Shown here piece after piece: positions 35,407-37,188 of a stretch of DNA of 37,188 nt. Numbering within the stretch: the stretch's first letter is position 1; each line of letters opens with the position of its first letter. Below the pieces are notes generated by a model. It saw nothing but the letters and a program-made list of their open reading frames with translations. It had not been told where the DNA came from and ran no database searches. Source of the DNA: an uncultured Lachnospiraceae bacterium (lineage in GTDB: Bacteria > Bacillota_A > Clostridia > Lachnospirales > Lachnospiraceae); NCBI GenBank assembly GCA_947564305.1, contig CANOBT010000041.1, positions 1 to 37,188 of the forward strand, written 5' to 3'. The translations under genes and the position numbers were made by a program.

Positions 35407-35433
35407 TTCTACCATTGCAAGAAAGGGTAGAAT
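35406..35433. repeat. 8-bp inverted repeat overlapping a promoter
   Basis: ATTCTACC (35406-35413) and GGTAGAAT (35426-35433) are perfect inverted arms with a 12-base gap. They flank the -35 of the promoter at 35415-35444. It has no T-run and could be an operator. Confidence 0.5.
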
Positions 35434-35444
35434 GATGATATAAT
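35415..35444 (+). promoter_or_regulatory. Promoter of the large orphan gene at the window end
   Basis: TTGCAA (35415-35420), an 18-bp spacer and a perfect TATAAT (35439-35444) lie 83 bases before the TTG start at 35528. Confidence 0.65.
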
Positions 35445-35527
35445 CCATAGTAGTGTACCCAAAGGGCATCCTGCAAATTATGTCCCATTGGGGCGGGCGG
35501 AATGTTAGATTAAAGTAGGTGACGAAT

Positions 35528-37180
35528 TTGAAGAATAAGATTAAGCGTCTTTCCAAAGGAGATTTTCATATTCCACAACCGGATATTATTTTTTCCGAAA
35601 CCCATATTACGATGCGAGTGGGGGAAGGAGAGGTATATAAAGGCAGTTTTTCTCTGCAGAATCAGGGTGAGGGAACCATCAGAGGCTTGGTGTATCCTTC
35701 TTCTTTTCGTATGCGCTGTGAAGAGCAGGGATTTGACGGCAATCCAGTGAATATTTATTATGTGTATGACGGAACCGGACTTGTGCCTGGGCACGTGGAG
35801 CATGGCAGGTTTACCATTGTATGTAATGGTGGAGAGTTTGATATTGCATTTACTGCAATCATTGAGAAGCCATTTGTCATGACACGCTATGGTAAGGTGC
35901 AGAGCCTGGAGGATTTTAGGAAACTTTCCTTCCAAGACCCTGCGGAGGCAGAGAAACTGTTCCGTTCTCGTGATTTTTACGAGATTTTAAAATATGAGGA
36001 TAAAAGGATACAGGCTCTTTATGACAACATGCGCAAGTGGGAATTGGACCAGCAGGCGTTAGAAGAATTTCTGGTGGGCTGTAAGCAGAAAGAGAAGATT
36101 TTTTTGACACTGGAGGAGGAGAGCCGGGCATTTATTTCTCTGACTGAGACGAGGAAAGAGATTTTTACGATTAAGAAGAATACCTGGGGACATCTGCTGA
36201 TACATGTACATACAGAAAGTGATTTCCTGTCCATAGAGCGTACAAGGATTTCCACGGATGAGTTTATTGGTAATTCTTATAGGATGGAATATGTTATCCA
36301 TGAAGAACGGCTGCATAAAGGAAGCAACTTTGGACAGATTATATTAGAGTCGCCGTATGAGACACTTACATATGAAATTGTAGTAGAAAAGAATGTGGAC
36401 CGGGATGAAGAACATCATGCGCAAGAGCAGGAATTTGCAGGGATTTTAAAAGGATTTTTGCAGTATGAAGCAGGCAAGAAGGAATTGAGTACATGGACGG
36501 AGGAAGCGCTGCGAAGGGTAGGGCATCTCCGGAAAAAGAATGACAGGAATGATGTATATCTCCTGGTGAATGCTCATATCCATTTGATTGGAAATCAGGT
36601 GGATGAGGCAAAGACACTTTTGGAATCGTATAACTATAACCGATTTGCAATCGGAAGGAATGTGGAGCTGAGTTCCTATTACCTTTATTTGACTACGCTT
36701 TTGAGTAACGATTCTATTGGGCAGAGACGTGTGGCAGAGGAGCTTTCCAAGTATTATATGAAGCATCCGGAGAGTTGGAAAATTTTGTGTATGCTTGTAC
36801 AGGTAGACTCTGAATACAAGATTTTGAGTGAACGCCTGCGGGTTATGGAGAACTTGTTTTACGAGGAAAAGCCTCACAGCCTGATTTTTTATCTGCTTGT
36901 ATTCCGATGCTTCAGAGAGAAAAGCACTTCCCTGAAAAAACTGGGGATGTTTGAGGTGCGGGTGCTGTTTTTTGCAGCAAAGTATAAGCTGATGACTAAG
37001 GAACTTGCGCTGTACACGGCGAATCTTGCGAGTCAGTTGAAGACATTTGACAAACATTTGTATAACACGCTTGTATTATGTTATAAAATGTATCCTGAGT
37101 CTATGATACTGACAGCAATCTGTACACTCCTGATCAAAGGAAGACTTGCGTGGCGGTCTGGATGTCGTCGCGGGCGATGA
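35528..37180 (+). CDS. Large orphan protein, probably DUF5717-like, 3' end abnormal
   Basis: I believe this belongs to the large Lachnospiraceae family annotated as DUF5717, but only by recall of its style. The visible 550 residues begin KNKIKRLSKGDFHIPQPDIIFSE when split from the start. They continue with a beta-rich region (about 20-115) that resembles a Hsp/fibronectin-like sandwich. A helical stretch follows (about 120-190), then a second beta-rich region (195-285), and then an alpha-helical repeat-like region (from about 300) with tetratricopeptide character. No signal peptide or membrane helix is seen. The start is TTG 35528 with AGGTGA 6 bases before it; GTG 35519 is the alternative. 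The final 15 or so residues are Arg/Gly-rich and unlike the rest, which suggests a frameshift or an assembly junction near 37140. Confidence 0.75.
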   Translation: MKNKIKRLSKGDFHIPQPDIIFSETHITMRVGEGEVYKGSFSLQNQGEGTIRGLVYPSSFRMRCEEQGFDGNPVNIYYVYDGTGLVPGHVEHGRFTIVCNGGEFDIAFTAIIEKPFVMTRYGKVQSLEDFRKLSFQDPAEAEKLFRSRDFYEILKYEDKRIQALYDNMRKWELDQQALEEFLVGCKQKEKIFLTLEEESRAFISLTETRKEIFTIKKNTWGHLLIHVHTESDFLSIERTRISTDEFIGNSYRMEYVIHEERLHKGSNFGQIILESPYETLTYEIVVEKNVDRDEEHHAQEQEFAGILKGFLQYEAGKKELSTWTEEALRRVGHLRKKNDRNDVYLLVNAHIHLIGNQVDEAKTLLESYNYNRFAIGRNVELSSYYLYLTTLLSNDSIGQRRVAEELSKYYMKHPESWKILCMLVQVDSEYKILSERLRVMENLFYEEKPHSLIFYLLVFRCFREKSTSLKKLGMFEVRVLFFAAKYKLMTKELALYTANLASQLKTFDKHLYNTLVLCYKMYPESMILTAICTLLIKGRLAWRSGCRRGR

Positions 37181-37188
37181 AAAAGCGT

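Noticed and set aside
1..37188. tRNA, rRNA, CRISPR arrays, insertion sequences, prophage or plasmid origin
   Set aside because: I looked for cloverleaf-like segments, regular spaced repeats, transposase motifs and terminal inverted repeats and found none that I can support.

Overview
The window is 37 kb of a moderate-GC, gene-dense chromosome from a Gram-positive anaerobe. It is most likely a member of Clostridia, family Lachnospiraceae. Four things point there: strong GGAGG ribosome binding sites; the Firmicutes gene order priA-def-fmt-rsmB-rlmN-prpC-prkC-rsgA-rpe-thiN; an iron-only [FeFe] hydrogenase; and several small or large proteins that look like Lachnospiraceae orphan families. The family assignment is my inference. 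I see no mobile element, CRISPR array, rRNA or tRNA, and no gene-free stretch longer than about 300 bases.

Layout. Bases 1-1250: two DNA alkylation-repair genes (ogt, tag) closed by a terminator. 1316-2791 (minus): a soluble [FeFe] hydrogenase. 3029-5809: a GH3 beta-glucosidase with swapped domain order behind a near-consensus promoter. 5927-7554: a small coiled-coil protein, NudC and a bacteriohemerythrin. 7678-8097 (minus): a HIT protein. 8247-10176: an OmpR-type response regulator and histidine kinase, followed by a 63-residue orphan (10271) and a Y-family DNA polymerase (10656), whose 3' end overlaps a convergent VanZ-like gene. 12569-26299: a long co-directional cluster for peptidoglycan synthesis (murE), replication restart (priA), translation initiation (def, fmt), rRNA modification (rsmB, rlmN), PASTA kinase/phosphatase signalling, ribosome assembly (rsgA), rpe and thiN. 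26324-28432: ychF and lgt. 28591-30198: an orphan tail-anchored protein. 30300-33445: an AraC-type regulator and PcrA helicase. 33552-37180: a small acidic-tailed membrane protein, an RlmD-type methyltransferase and the start of a large orphan protein.

The most interesting regulatory signal is a tandem hexamer, TTTCAG-N5-TTTCAG. It occurs before the two-component operon and before the 63-residue orphan, each time 10 bp upstream of a -10 box. A variant sits inside the promoter spacer of the DNA polymerase gene. This looks like a small local regulon of the neighbouring response regulator. Other items worth a second look are a perfect 34-bp palindrome inside the 5' end of rsgA, the tail-anchored orphan, a terminator placed just ahead of the rlmD-like gene, and a sudden change of character in the last ~45 bases.
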